From Maribellus comscasis (lineage in GTDB: Bacteria; Bacteroidota; Bacteroidia; Bacteroidales; Prolixibacteraceae), in the NCBI RefSeq assembly GCF_009762775.1, contig NZ_CP046401.1, positions 4,054,001 to 4,118,000 of the forward strand: a DNA stretch of 64,000 bases, written 5' to 3'. The position numbers and the translations under genes were made by a program. How positions within the stretch are numbered: position 1 is the first letter of the stretch; each line of letters opens with the position of its first letter. Of the stretch, positions 8,781-17,763 are shown piece by piece. Under the pieces are notes generated by a model. It saw nothing but the letters and a program-made list of their open reading frames with translations, was not told where the DNA came from and searched no databases.

Positions 8781-10505
8781 TTAGAAAATATCACGTTTTT
8801 TTATGTCACGAATATATAACTGAAGGTTGGTTTTTCCCCTGTATTCATTTTCAGCGATGGAATAACATACATCAAACGGAAGTCCGGAAGTAATCAGGTC
8901 AAATTTGTCTGATTGGTTAAAAGCAATTCCGGGAAATATTCCAGAGTTCACATCGGGTTCAACCAAGTCAAGTTTCAGGTGTTCCTGATTTTTTCCAACC
9001 AACCGGCTGGTTCCTGCATCAAAAACATCTTCCGTAACAAAAATCGGCGTCATATTATGTGGACCGAATGGCGCGAATTGTTTTAAGATCCTGAAAAACC
9101 GCGGTGTAATTTCACTTAACGGGATTTTTGCATCGACCTCAATTGTTTGTGTTTGCTGAAGGTCGGTGATTTGCTCTGTAACAATTTCCTCAAAACGTTT
9201 TCTGAATTCCGGAATATTCTCAATTTTCATGGTTAGTCCGGCTGCATACATATGCCCACCGTACGATTCGAGCAAATCGCTGCATTTCCCGATTGCTTCA
9301 TACAAATCAAAATCTCCCACCGAGCGTGCAGAACCGGTTGCCTGTCCGTTTGATTCGGTTAAAATGACAGTGGGGCGGTAATATTGCTCTGTAATTCTGG
9401 ATGCAACAATTCCAACAACCCCTTTGTGCCAGTCGCGGTTATATAAAACCGTACTGTTCATATTTTTCAGTTCCTCGTTCTCCTCAATTGTATCCAGCGC
9501 ATCCTGAGTAATGTCTCGGTCAAGGGTTTTTCTGATTTCATTAAACGAATCTATTTCTTCACCCAGTAAATCCGATTTATCCTCATCGTTGGAAACCAGT
9601 ATCTGAACCGATTTTTTACCATGTTCAATTCTGCCCGAAGCATTTAAACGTGGTCCTATTTTGAAAACAATATCACTTATTGTGATTTCATTTCCATTCA
9701 ACCCCGCAAAATTGATAATGGTTTGCAGCCCAATTCCGGGGTTTGAGTTTAACTTTTTTAATCCGTAATATGAAAGAACACGATTTTCTCCTGTAAGTGG
9801 AACAATATCAGAAGCGATACTTACCACAACCAAATCCAGTAAATCGTGCACTTCTTCCTGCTCTATATTATTTTTCTGGCAATAGGCCTGTAAAAACTTA
9901 AAGCCCACTCCACATCCTGATAAATCCTTGTAAGGATATTTACAGTCAGATTGTTTGGGATCTAAAACCGCCACAGCCGGAGGAACTTCGTCATCAGGGT
10001 TGTGGTGATCGCAAATAATAAAATCAAGCCCGCGCTCTTTTGCGTTTGCAATTTTTTCCACCGCTTTAATACCACAGTCAAGGGCAATCACAAGCGAGAA
10101 TCCATTGTTAACAGAGTAATCGATACTTTTGGGAGAAATCCCGTAGCCCTCGCTGTATCGGTCAGGAATATAATATTCAATATGCTGAAAACGCGATTTT
10201 AAAAAGGTGTACATCAGAGCTACCGATGTGGTGCCGTCGACGTCATAGTCGCCGTAAATCAGAATTTTTTCCTGGTTGGCAATGGCCTTTTCCAGCCGCT
10301 CAACCGCTTTCCCCATATCTTTCATCACAAAGGGGTCGTGGAGGTCGCTCAATCGGGGTCTGAAAAATGCTTTTGCTTCGTTGAAAGTTTTTATTCCGCG
10401 TTGAACTAACAGTTTGGCAATTACCATATTTACGTTTAGTGCAACCGACAAATGTTTAATTTCATTTTGATCGCCCCGCTTTTTTAGATTCCACACTTTT
10501 TCCAT
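8781..10505 (-). CDS. recJ: Single-stranded-DNA-specific 5'-3' exonuclease RecJ
   Basis: A 574-residue RecJ of the DHH/DHHA1 family, acting in recombination and mismatch and base-excision repair. Motif I ILIYGDYDVDGTTS is near residue 81, motif II VIALDCGIKA near 140, motif III IICDHHNPDD near 158, and motif IV SIASDIVPLTGEN near 230. The DHHA1 domain has GSARSVGDFDLYEA and SYGGHMYAAGLTM. The C-terminal OB-like domain is present (FAPFGPHNMTPIF). It is divergent from lysS, and a perfect minus-strand TATCTTTG box lies at 10539-10532. Confidence 0.96.
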   Translation of the reverse strand: MEKVWNLKKRGDQNEIKHLSVALNVNMVIAKLLVQRGIKTFNEAKAFFRPRLSDLHDPFVMKDMGKAVERLEKAIANQEKILIYGDYDVDGTTSVALMYTFLKSRFQHIEYYIPDRYSEGYGISPKSIDYSVNNGFSLVIALDCGIKAVEKIANAKERGLDFIICDHHNPDDEVPPAVAVLDPKQSDCKYPYKDLSGCGVGFKFLQAYCQKNNIEQEEVHDLLDLVVVSIASDIVPLTGENRVLSYYGLKKLNSNPGIGLQTIINFAGLNGNEITISDIVFKIGPRLNASGRIEHGKKSVQILVSNDEDKSDLLGEEIDSFNEIRKTLDRDITQDALDTIEENEELKNMNSTVLYNRDWHKGVVGIVASRITEQYYRPTVILTESNGQATGSARSVGDFDLYEAIGKCSDLLESYGGHMYAAGLTMKIENIPEFRKRFEEIVTEQITDLQQTQTIEVDAKIPLSEITPRFFRILKQFAPFGPHNMTPIFVTEDVFDAGTSRLVGKNQEHLKLDLVEPDVNSGIFPGIAFNQSDKFDLITSGLPFDVCYSIAENEYRGKTNLQLYIRDIKKRDIF

Positions 10506-10531
10506 AAATATTGTTCCAAACCGTTAATGTG

Positions 10532-10539
10532 CAAAGATA
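10532..10539 (-). promoter_or_regulatory. Bacteroidota -7 box for recJ
   Basis: On the minus strand this reads TATCTTTG, followed by C, a perfect match to the Bacteroidota sigma-70 -7 element TAnnTTTG. It lies 27 bases before the recJ ATG. No clear TTG is seen at the -33 position. Confidence 0.5.
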
Positions 10540-10641
10540 GAAATTGCCGGCTGATAATAGAAAAATATTTATTTAACCTTACCATTTATTTTCTTTTCCT
10601 TTCAATTCTTCTGAGAACAAATGCGATACAAGTTCTTTTAT

Positions 10642-10649
10642 TATCTTTG
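10642..10649 (+). promoter_or_regulatory. Bacteroidota -7 box for lysS
   Basis: TATCTTTG matches the -7 consensus TAnnTTTG exactly and ends 26 bases before the lysS ATG. With the minus-strand box for recJ it forms a divergent promoter pair about 110 bases apart. Confidence 0.55.
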
Positions 10650-10675
10650 CCGGAAAATTTTTCGAAAGAGATAAA

Positions 10676-12385
10676 ATGAGTAATCAGGAATTAAGCGAAC
10701 AGCAAGTTATTAGGAGAAATTCGTTGCAAAAATTACGCGAACTGGGCATCGATCCGTATCCTGCGGCTGAGTTTAGAGTAAATGCAACAAGCACCGAAAT
10801 AAAAGCAAATTTTAGTGAGGAGGAGGGCAATTATCAGGATGTTGTTTTTGCCGGAAGATTAATGAGCCGGAGGATAATGGGAAAGGCCTCGTTTGCCGAA
10901 ATTCAGGATTATAAAGGACGAATTCAGATATATGTAAACCGCGATGAGTTGTGCACCGGAGAAGACAAAACCATGTACAACGAGGTGTTTAAAAAACTGC
11001 TTGATATTGGCGACATTATCGGTATTAAAGGTTTTGTTTTTAAAACACAAATGGGAGAGATTTCTATTCATGTAAAAGAATTAACGGTTCTGAATAAATC
11101 GCTTCGTCCGCTGCCCGTCGTAAAAGAAAAAGATGGCAAAACTTACGATGCTTTTTCCGATGCTGAACAACGGTACCGTCAGCGTTATGTCGATTTAATC
11201 GTAAATCCGCAGGTGAAAGATGTATTTATTAAGCGTACAAAAATCATCAATACCATGCGCGAGATGTTTAACGAGTACGGTTACTTTGAAGTTGAAACGC
11301 CTATTCTACAACCTATCCCAGGAGGAGCAGCGGCACGCCCTTTTATTACACATCATAATTCGCTGAATATTCCGCTTTACCTGCGTATCGCTAACGAACT
11401 TTATCTGAAACGCTTGATTGTTGGTGGTTTCGATGGTGTATATGAATTTGCCAAAGATTTCCGTAACGAAGGGATGGACCGCACACATAACCCGGAATTC
11501 ACCGTGATGGAAATTTATGTGGCTTACAAAGATTACAAATGGATGATGAGTTTCACCGAGCAGATTTGTGAACGTGTGGCGCTGGCGCTTCATGGAACCA
11601 CAAAGGTGCAGTTGGGCGAAAATATTATTGATTACAAAACACCCTATCCGCGTGTAACCATGACCGAAGCGATAAAAGAATATACCGGTTATGACATTTC
11701 GGGCAAAAGCGAAGAGGAATTGCGTGAGATTTGCGACAAGCTGGGAATTGAAACAGATCCGAGCATGGGAAAAGGAAAACTGATTGACGAGATTTTTGGC
11801 GAGAAATGCGAACATAATTACATTCAGCCAACGTTTATTACCGATTATCCGGTTGAAATGTCACCGCTGACAAAAAAACACAGGGAAAACCCGGAGTTGA
11901 CCGAACGTTTTGAATTGATGATAAACGGAAAAGAGCTGGCAAATGCCTATTCGGAATTAAACGACCCGATTGACCAGCGCGAGCGTTTTGAAGAACAGTT
12001 GCGTTTGTCGGAAAAAGGCGATGACGAAGCCATGTTTATCGACCAGGATTTTTTGCGTGCACTGGAATACGGAATGCCGCCAACTTCAGGAATGGGAATG
12101 GGAATCGACCGTTTAACCATGTTTATGACCAACAGTCCATCGATTCAGGATGTACTTTTCTTCCCGCAAATGAAACCGGAAAAGAAAGTTACGGTTGAAC
12201 TGACCGACGATGAAAAAGCAGTGATGGAATTGTTAAAAGCGCAATCTCCGGTTGATTTGAACGAGCTGAAAGAAAAGTCGGGGCTCAGCAACAAAAAATG
12301 GGACAAAACCATAAAAGGATTGACCAAACACAAACTGGCCAAAGTAGAAAAAAACGATGATGGTTTGTTTGTGGAATTAATATAG
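10676..12385 (+). CDS. lysS: Lysyl-tRNA synthetase, class II, with C-terminal extension
   Basis: A 569-residue class II LysRS that charges tRNA-Lys. The N-terminal OB-fold anticodon-binding domain (about 50-160) is followed by motif 1 ([17 protein letters not shown]), motif 2 ([18 protein letters not shown]) and motif 3 ([12 protein letters not shown] near 474-485). The protein is about 65 residues longer than the usual 500. The tail (about 507-569) is charged and looks like a small winged-helix unit ([20 protein letters not shown]...). I recall such tails in Bacteroidota LysRS, so it is probably genuine. A strong intrinsic terminator follows. Confidence 0.97.
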   Translation: MSNQELSEQQVIRRNSLQKLRELGIDPYPAAEFRVNATSTEIKANFSEEEGNYQDVVFAGRLMSRRIMGKASFAEIQDYKGRIQIYVNRDELCTGEDKTMYNEVFKKLLDIGDIIGIKGFVFKTQMGEISIHVKELTVLNKSLRPLPVVKEKDGKTYDAFSDAEQRYRQRYVDLIVNPQVKDVFIKRTKIINTMREMFNEYGYFEVETPILQPIPGGAAARPFITHHNSLNIPLYLRIANELYLKRLIVGGFDGVYEFAKDFRNEGMDRTHNPEFTVMEIYVAYKDYKWMMSFTEQICERVALALHGTTKVQLGENIIDYKTPYPRVTMTEAIKEYTGYDISGKSEEELREICDKLGIETDPSMGKGKLIDEIFGEKCEHNYIQPTFITDYPVEMSPLTKKHRENPELTERFELMINGKELANAYSELNDPIDQRERFEEQLRLSEKGDDEAMFIDQDFLRALEYGMPPTSGMGMGIDRLTMFMTNSPSIQDVLFFPQMKPEKKVTVELTDDEKAVMELLKAQSPVDLNELKEKSGLSNKKWDKTIKGLTKHKLAKVEKNDDGLFVELI

Positions 12386-12417
12386 AACTAAGAATAAAGA
12401 ACCAGGATTCAAGATAC

Positions 12418-12449
12418 AGCCTCTTCATTTTCAGGAAGGGGCTTTTTTT
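12418..12449 (+). terminator. Intrinsic terminator after lysS
   Basis: The stem AGCCTCTTC / GAAGGGGCT (nine pairs, one G-T) encloses an eight-base loop and is followed by seven T. Confidence 0.8.
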
Positions 12450-12681
12450 GTTTCTTAAAGATGAGGTTTGGAGTCCGAAGTGTCAATAAATAACCAAATT
12501 ATCACAAGATAAAAGCTAATGAAATGGATGCAGAAAGAACAAACAATTAGAAATTATTTGTAAATTTAAGTAATAGAAAACAAATAATTAACAAGTAGCA
12601 TAGATTAGGTAATGATGAAAAGCAAGCTCTGGCTTTTTTCTTTAATACAATTAATCCTATGTTATAATAAAGAGAGCCGTT

Positions 12682-13113
12682 ATGATTGGAACGTCAGACT
12701 ATATTTCTGCTATAGCAATTGTAATTTCATTAATTAGTTTTTTTTATACTATGTATCGTCATAGACAAGAACTCGGAATGAAATTCGAACAAAGAAAACA
12801 GGAAATTAGGCAACTGATTATAGAAACAGACGTGATTAATCAGAAAATATTTCACACAGTTTATAAAATCCAACTAAAACAACAATTTAATGAAAAACTG
12901 AAATCATACGTCGAAAAATTGGTAGCTGGAATAGATGAAAACGAGAATGATATGAAGATTTTAAAAACAGCATTTTCAAAAATAGGTCGATCCTCCAGTA
13001 AATATGCTAGTTTAGAATTGGAAAAGCTATTATCCAAAGTTCAATCCAATCTCGGCGAGGTAAAGAAAAATTATGAACTAATGGGAAATATTCAAGAATT
13101 GATAAGTAAGTAA
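12682..13113 (+). CDS. Small membrane-anchored coiled-coil protein, unknown function
   Basis: A 143-residue protein I do not recognise. An N-terminal transmembrane helix (about residues 6-25, AIAIVISLISFFYTMY) is followed by a positively charged YRHRQE and a long Lys/Glu-rich helical region with heptad-like spacing through to the C terminus, suggesting one membrane anchor and a cytoplasmic coiled coil. It stands alone in AT-rich sequence between the lysS terminator and a convergent gene remnant, whose frame overlaps its last 22 bases. Base composition is lower in GC than neighbouring core genes, which fits accessory DNA. It could be a cargo gene left from a mobile island (inference). Confidence 0.6.
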   Translation: MIGTSDYISAIAIVISLISFFYTMYRHRQELGMKFEQRKQEIRQLIIETDVINQKIFHTVYKIQLKQQFNEKLKSYVEKLVAGIDENENDMKILKTAFSKIGRSSSKYASLELEKLLSKVQSNLGEVKKNYELMGNIQELISK

Positions 13114-13421
13114 ATATATAACATGAAAATTTGTAGATAGCTTATATGAGCTGTCTGGAAGTTCCCCTTAGTATTCTGTGCACAAAACTCATCAACATCA
13201 TTAGATATAATTTCCTCCTTTACAAACCTTTTGAATTCTTTATCACTTAAATCTTTATCTTCTTCGTCGATTGCGTGCTCATTTCTCCAATATGTTTGTT
13301 CCCTGTAACCTTTGAGGTTCTTTCTTCGGATTTCAGTTTGATTAGATCTGGATGAAGATGGTGGAAAATAACTATGGCAAGGTATTAAATTGATAATCTC
13401 TTCTTTGGAAAGATATAGGGT
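13092..13421 (-). pseudogene. Probable gene remnant, no start codon
   Basis: On the minus strand a frame is open from 13421 (just after a stop at 13424-13422) to a TGA at 13094-13092. The translation looks protein-like, being charged and helix-prone: it contains LSKEEIINLIPCHSYF, RRKNLKGYREQTYWRNEH and KEFKRFVKEEIISNDVDEF. There is no ATG near its beginning; the only ATG is near the end. I therefore read it as the surviving part of a disrupted gene rather than a working one. Family not recognised. It overlaps the end of the 143-residue gene by 22 bases on the other strand. Confidence 0.35.
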
Positions 13422-13558
13422 TTATGAAGGATTTGGAGATTTATTTTCGTTTTTAATAATTGAATCAAATAGTAGCTAAAGTTTTATTTTGGTTTTTCAG
13501 TTGCTGTGTCGATTAATGTCGTACCTTGACCGTAATTAAAAACGAAGCTAACTGACTT
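13422..13558. other. Rest of the 13.1-13.6 kb gap
   Basis: Apart from the remnant, this gap holds no gene. TACCTTG at 13522-13528, with TTG 18 bases upstream (13501-13503), is a plausible promoter for the acyltransferase starting at 13559. Confidence 0.4.
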
Positions 13559-14170
13559 ATGAAAACCTTGTCCGGTAGAATTTTAGAAAAGTGTGGATGG
13601 CGAATAACGGGTGATTATGGCGATTTAAAAAAGTCGGTAACCATTTTTGCACCTCACACCGCACACATCGATGCGATTTACGGGAAACTCGGATTCACGG
13701 AGCTGGGTGTTAAATTTAAATTTCTTTCAAAAAAAGAACTCTTCTTTTTTCCCATGAATTTGGTTATGAGGAAATTTGGTTCGATTCCGGTTCGCGGGGT
13801 AAAAGGTAAAAATGCCATTTATCAGGTTGTTGATCTTTTGGAATCATCAGAAGAATTGCATATTGTTGTTTCTCCGGAGGGGTGGATAAAAAAGATGGAA
13901 AAATGGAATAAAGGGTTTTTCTATATGGCTCAAAAAGCTCAGGTTCCTATTGTTGTGGCTGCGCTTGATTATGGGAAAAAAGAAATGGGCGTACTTGGAA
14001 TTATTTATGACACTTCTGACTTTACTGCTGTTATGGGGCAGATTAAAGAATTTTATAGAGAAGTAAAAGGGAAAAAAACCGGAACAATTTGCCCTGCATG
14101 TGGATTAATTAAACAGGTAAAGCTGCTGATACCGGAGCTCTATTGTTTTCAGGGAGGAGCGTTTTGTTAA
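13559..14170 (+). CDS. PlsC-like acyltransferase (lysophospholipid acyltransferase type)
   Basis: A 203-residue soluble-looking acyltransferase of the PlsC superfamily. The catalytic HX4D motif is HTAHID near residue 33, FGSIPVRG near 80 corresponds to motif II, and VVSPEGWIKK near 102 corresponds to motif III (PEGTR in most members). It lacks clear transmembrane helices, like the short Bacteroidota members of the family. These proteins acylate lysophospholipids or other glycerol-based acceptors; the acceptor here is unknown. The C terminus has a Cys pair (ICPACG) that I do not recognise from the family. It is monocistronic. Confidence 0.8.
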   Translation: MKTLSGRILEKCGWRITGDYGDLKKSVTIFAPHTAHIDAIYGKLGFTELGVKFKFLSKKELFFFPMNLVMRKFGSIPVRGVKGKNAIYQVVDLLESSEELHIVVSPEGWIKKMEKWNKGFFYMAQKAQVPIVVAALDYGKKEMGVLGIIYDTSDFTAVMGQIKEFYREVKGKKTGTICPACGLIKQVKLLIPELYCFQGGAFC

Positions 14171-14370
14171 AATATCCGCATTTCTAATAAATACAGAATG
14201 TTTGATATTGGTTATTCTGTTGTAAGTATAAAAATCAGCGATCAACTTCATCGCTAATATTGAACCCCTCTTTTATCCGTTTGTTAGTTTATTTCGAAGT
14301 GTAAATCGTTTCTTTTCAATAGACAAACAAAATGTTGCTATTTTTGATAAACCAACTAAAAACAACAAGT

Positions 14371-15486
14371 ATGAAAACTCAAAAGCTAAGCATTGCAACA
14401 GTTTTAATCCTGGCGTTTTCCATTGCAATAACTACCATGTCAAAAGCAGAAAAACCAATTCGTCTGGCAGTGGCTAGAATGTCGCACGGGCATATTTCAT
14501 TTATTTTAGGCCGGCCCGATAAGGGTGACTTTGAATTGGTAGGAGTTTGCGATACAAACCGGGTATTAACCCGGAATGTAAAAGTAAGGTACGAATTGCC
14601 TGCTGAAATTATTTATCACAATCTGGAAAAAATGCTCGATGAAACAAAACCGGAAGCTGTGGTCGCATTTGGTTCTATTTTCGACCATTTGTCGGTGGTT
14701 GAAGCCTGTGCTCCCCGCGGTATTCATGTGATGGTGGAAAAACCGTTGGCGGTAAATATGGAACATGCAAAACAAATGGCAGAATTGGCAGAAAAACACG
14801 ATATTTTTTTGCTAACGGATTATGAAACTTCGTGGTACCCCACAACGGCGCAATCGCTGAAAATGGTGCGAGAAGATGATTTTGTCGGGAATTTGAGGAA
14901 AGTGGTTATTCACGATGGGCATCGGGGACCAAAGGAAATTGGTTGCGACCGGTTTTTTCTTGAGTGGCTGACCGATCCGGTTTTAAATGGCGGCGGTGCT
15001 ATTATCGACTTTGGGTGTTACGGGGCCAATCTGATGACCGCGTTAACAAACGGGCAAGAGGCTGTTTCTGTTACGGCAGTAACCCGCCAGTTTAAACCCG
15101 ATGTTTATCCAAAGGTTGACGACGAGGCGACCATAATTGTTTCTTATCCTGAAGCGCAGTGTATTATTCAGGCATCGTGGAACTGGCCGTTTAGCAGGAA
15201 AGACATGGAAATTTACGGAGATGAGGGATATATTTATGCACTTAACAGGTCGGATATAAAATTCAGAGGTGCTGATGTAAGTTCAGAAGTTCAAAAAAAG
15301 ATTACACCAGACGATATCCCGGTTTACGAGGATCCATTTGCCTATTTTGCTGATGTGATCCACAAAAAAATTGTTCAGCCTGAATATGGCCTTTATTCGC
15401 TTAAAAACAATTTGGAAGTGGTAAAAATACTCGATGCAGCCCGTGAATCGGCCAGAACCGGCAGAGCAGTTTTTTTTAAAAAGTAG
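14371..15486 (+). CDS. Exported Gfo/Idh/MocA-family oxidoreductase-like protein
   Basis: A 371-residue protein starting at the ATG at 14371; an ATG 39 bases upstream would add residues ahead of the signal peptide. Residues 1-27 form a Sec-type signal peptide with no twin arginine. The Rossmann-type N-terminal domain follows, but the nucleotide-binding glycines are replaced (LAVARMSHGHISF instead of GxGxxG). The catalytic EKP is kept at 123-125, and NGGGAIIDFGCYG marks the C-terminal domain. Family members oxidise or reduce sugars with bound NAD(P). Periplasmic members with altered glycine motifs occur in Bacteroidota. The substrate is unknown and the gene has no obvious operon partner. Confidence 0.82.
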   Translation: MKTQKLSIATVLILAFSIAITTMSKAEKPIRLAVARMSHGHISFILGRPDKGDFELVGVCDTNRVLTRNVKVRYELPAEIIYHNLEKMLDETKPEAVVAFGSIFDHLSVVEACAPRGIHVMVEKPLAVNMEHAKQMAELAEKHDIFLLTDYETSWYPTTAQSLKMVREDDFVGNLRKVVIHDGHRGPKEIGCDRFFLEWLTDPVLNGGGAIIDFGCYGANLMTALTNGQEAVSVTAVTRQFKPDVYPKVDDEATIIVSYPEAQCIIQASWNWPFSRKDMEIYGDEGYIYALNRSDIKFRGADVSSEVQKKITPDDIPVYEDPFAYFADVIHKKIVQPEYGLYSLKNNLEVVKILDAARESARTGRAVFFKK

Positions 15487-15853
15487 ATTTTTTTAGCCTC
15501 CAAAATTCAGTATAACAGATGTTTGCACCTTTGTTGTATGCCTACGTCTTTTGTAGCGGAGATTACCTTTTCCTGTTTTTCCGAATATATATATACAAAA
15601 GGACGCAACTAATTATAATTTTTGAAAGAAGAAGATGACTGTATCATTTCGGTACAGAAAGATCTTGTTTTTGAAGGCAAGATCGTTTGTGATGGTTTAC
15701 AAACCCCAAACCACACTTTTTTTGGGATGGGTCACATTTAGTTTGGCGGGGTTATCTATATCCTGACAAATTCAGTATAAATTGTAAATGGCTTTTTTCG
15801 GGTCATTTACGTTTTTATACTTGATTTGAAACCAATCATTAAATCGCGATAGT
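15487..15853. other. Intergenic stretch with small inverted repeats
   Basis: No gene is seen. GATCTTG (15661-15667) and CAAGATC (15678-15684) form a seven-base inverted repeat, followed by GTTTG, without a strong T-tract. TTCAGTATAA occurs twice (near 15507 and 15769). TATACTTG at 15816-15823 is a possible -7 box for the next gene. Confidence 0.4.
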
Positions 15854-17593
15854 ATGAAGAAATTTTATTTGTTAAAAGAAATAACCCTTTTACTGTTTTT
15901 TCTATTATTCACGTATTCTGTATTTAGTCAGGAATCGTTGTTTATAACAACACCGGGTATTGAACTGGCTCCAGGCGAGACAATTTCCGTAAGCGCCGGT
16001 TATACTGACAGTATGGGAATAGAGCAGGAGGTGAAAATAAAATGGAATACCGAGCCCGGCTATCTTGGCAAAGTAGACAAAAACGGATTATTTACTGCAA
16101 GTCATTCCGGAGAAGGGATTTTAATTGCTAAGTATAAGGAACTTCGCGACTCTGTGAATTTAAAAGTGACAGGGACCCCAAAAGGTACTGAAGAAGAAAA
16201 TACTGCATATCCCAAAGTAAAGGTTACTCCCGGCAAAATTAAGGTAATGGCCGGCGATTCGGTTGAATTGGCTGCATTTTATATCAACGAACTGGATCAA
16301 AAGGTTGACACTATTTTTTCCTGGTCGGTTTGGCCGGCGGAACTTGGAAGCTTTTCCTATTCTTCAGAAAATATGTTTTATGCTCATAATGTTGGTAAAG
16401 GAATTCTTGTAGCTTCGCTGGGAGAATTAGCTGATACGGTAAAACTTGAGGTTGAAGAGCCAAAAGTAAAAACCAACAACGGCAATAACAGCAGGCAAAT
16501 GCAAATACTGCCGGGCGACACAATAGTCGCGCTGGGCAGCTTGATGCAAATCCAGTACGATGCTGTTTATAAAACAAACGGGAATAAACACGACGATGCA
16601 GAAGTTGTGTGGATCCTGTCCGGTGATTCGATAGGGGCAATTGAAGCAAGTACTGGCTTGCTGACTCTGTCGGGTGAAACCGGGTTGGCCTTGATCAAAG
16701 CAGAATATAGTAATTTTAGTGCGTCAGTAGAGCTGCTGGTGGTTGATTCTCTTGTTGATCCGGTAGTAAATACAATAACCATACATCGCGTTCTTCCCGA
16801 TGGAACAGAACTGCCGGCTAAATTATTTAATGAAGGTGAGTCATATAAGATTGGCGGATTACCCTTTCCCTTGAATATTTTGAATGGAGGAATGATTCAT
16901 TTCCCCTTTGGATGTATTGATGAAGATATCCTTATTTATATGTTTATTCCTGACGAATATGCAGAAGTAGATGAGGACAGCGTTGAAGTAGAGTTTGAAA
17001 ATGAAATTATTACCGGGGTGAAGTTTAATGTAATGCCTGTTGGGAGTGACTCAATTGTTGAGCCTTATTACTTTAATATTCCTTTGAACTTAAGCCTGAT
17101 CTATAAACATGGCCTGTTGGATTCGCTTGGTGTCAGCCCCGAAAATCTGGACGTATTTTTTGCAGAAAATACCGGATTTACAGATGATGGTACCGGAAGT
17201 GTAGCTATTGACACTGTAAAAAATAAAATTTACGCAGCAATTGAGCATTTTAGTACTATTGTTGTAAAACAAAAAGAGAATGAAACGTTTGCCAGAGATT
17301 TAGGAAAAAACACAGGGGAGATGTTAATGGCTTATCCAAATCCGTTCAGCGTTTCAACACAATTGGCATTTAAACTTTCCAAAAAATCAGATATAGATCT
17401 CAGCATTTACAATTTGTTTGGACAAAAAGTGAAAGTTTTGGTACACGAAGAGAAATCAGAAGGTCTTCATACTGTTGAATGGAACGGGATGAATGAAAAT
17501 GGCACCCTTTCTTCACCCGGAATTTACTTTTGCAGGATGCTTCTGAATGGTGATAAAGCGGTTGTAAAACAACTTATTTTGAACAATAGGTAA
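15854..17593 (+). CDS. Secreted protein with Ig-like repeats and type IX secretion sorting domain
   Basis: A 579-residue exported protein. After a signal peptide (1-25, ...YSVFSQ) come three related Ig-like (BIG2-type) repeats of about 80 residues, near 28-105, 122-200 and 216-298. Each starts with a P-G-x-x-x-x-x-G pattern and includes a W and a G-x-x-x-A-x-Y/L ending. A linker domain follows. The last 85 residues are a type A T9SS C-terminal domain (AYPNPFSVSTQLAF, IYNLFGQKVKVL, GIYFCRMLLNG, VVKQLIL). It is therefore predicted to cross the outer membrane by T9SS and be anchored or released. No catalytic domain is visible. A strong terminator follows. Confidence 0.88.
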   Translation: MKKFYLLKEITLLLFFLLFTYSVFSQESLFITTPGIELAPGETISVSAGYTDSMGIEQEVKIKWNTEPGYLGKVDKNGLFTASHSGEGILIAKYKELRDSVNLKVTGTPKGTEEENTAYPKVKVTPGKIKVMAGDSVELAAFYINELDQKVDTIFSWSVWPAELGSFSYSSENMFYAHNVGKGILVASLGELADTVKLEVEEPKVKTNNGNNSRQMQILPGDTIVALGSLMQIQYDAVYKTNGNKHDDAEVVWILSGDSIGAIEASTGLLTLSGETGLALIKAEYSNFSASVELLVVDSLVDPVVNTITIHRVLPDGTELPAKLFNEGESYKIGGLPFPLNILNGGMIHFPFGCIDEDILIYMFIPDEYAEVDEDSVEVEFENEIITGVKFNVMPVGSDSIVEPYYFNIPLNLSLIYKHGLLDSLGVSPENLDVFFAENTGFTDDGTGSVAIDTVKNKIYAAIEHFSTIVVKQKENETFARDLGKNTGEMLMAYPNPFSVSTQLAFKLSKKSDIDLSIYNLFGQKVKVLVHEEKSEGLHTVEWNGMNENGTLSSPGIYFCRMLLNGDKAVVKQLILNNR

Positions 17594-17617
17594 TTTTAAT
17601 TTTATCTTAGACAGTGG

Positions 17618-17642
17618 CCCCGGAGAATTCCGGGGTTTTTTT
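17618..17642 (+). terminator. Intrinsic terminator after the T9SS cargo gene
   Basis: CCCCGGA / TCCGGGG (seven pairs, loop GAAT) is followed by seven T. Confidence 0.85.
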
Positions 17643-17763
17643 GTTTCCTTGCGTTTTTTGACCTATTATTTTGGAACGGCCAACCGGCCGGTTACTGGTT
17701 TGATGAATATTCAGAATAGTTACCTATTTTTAACAAATTATCTTTCTGCTTAAAATTTTGGAA

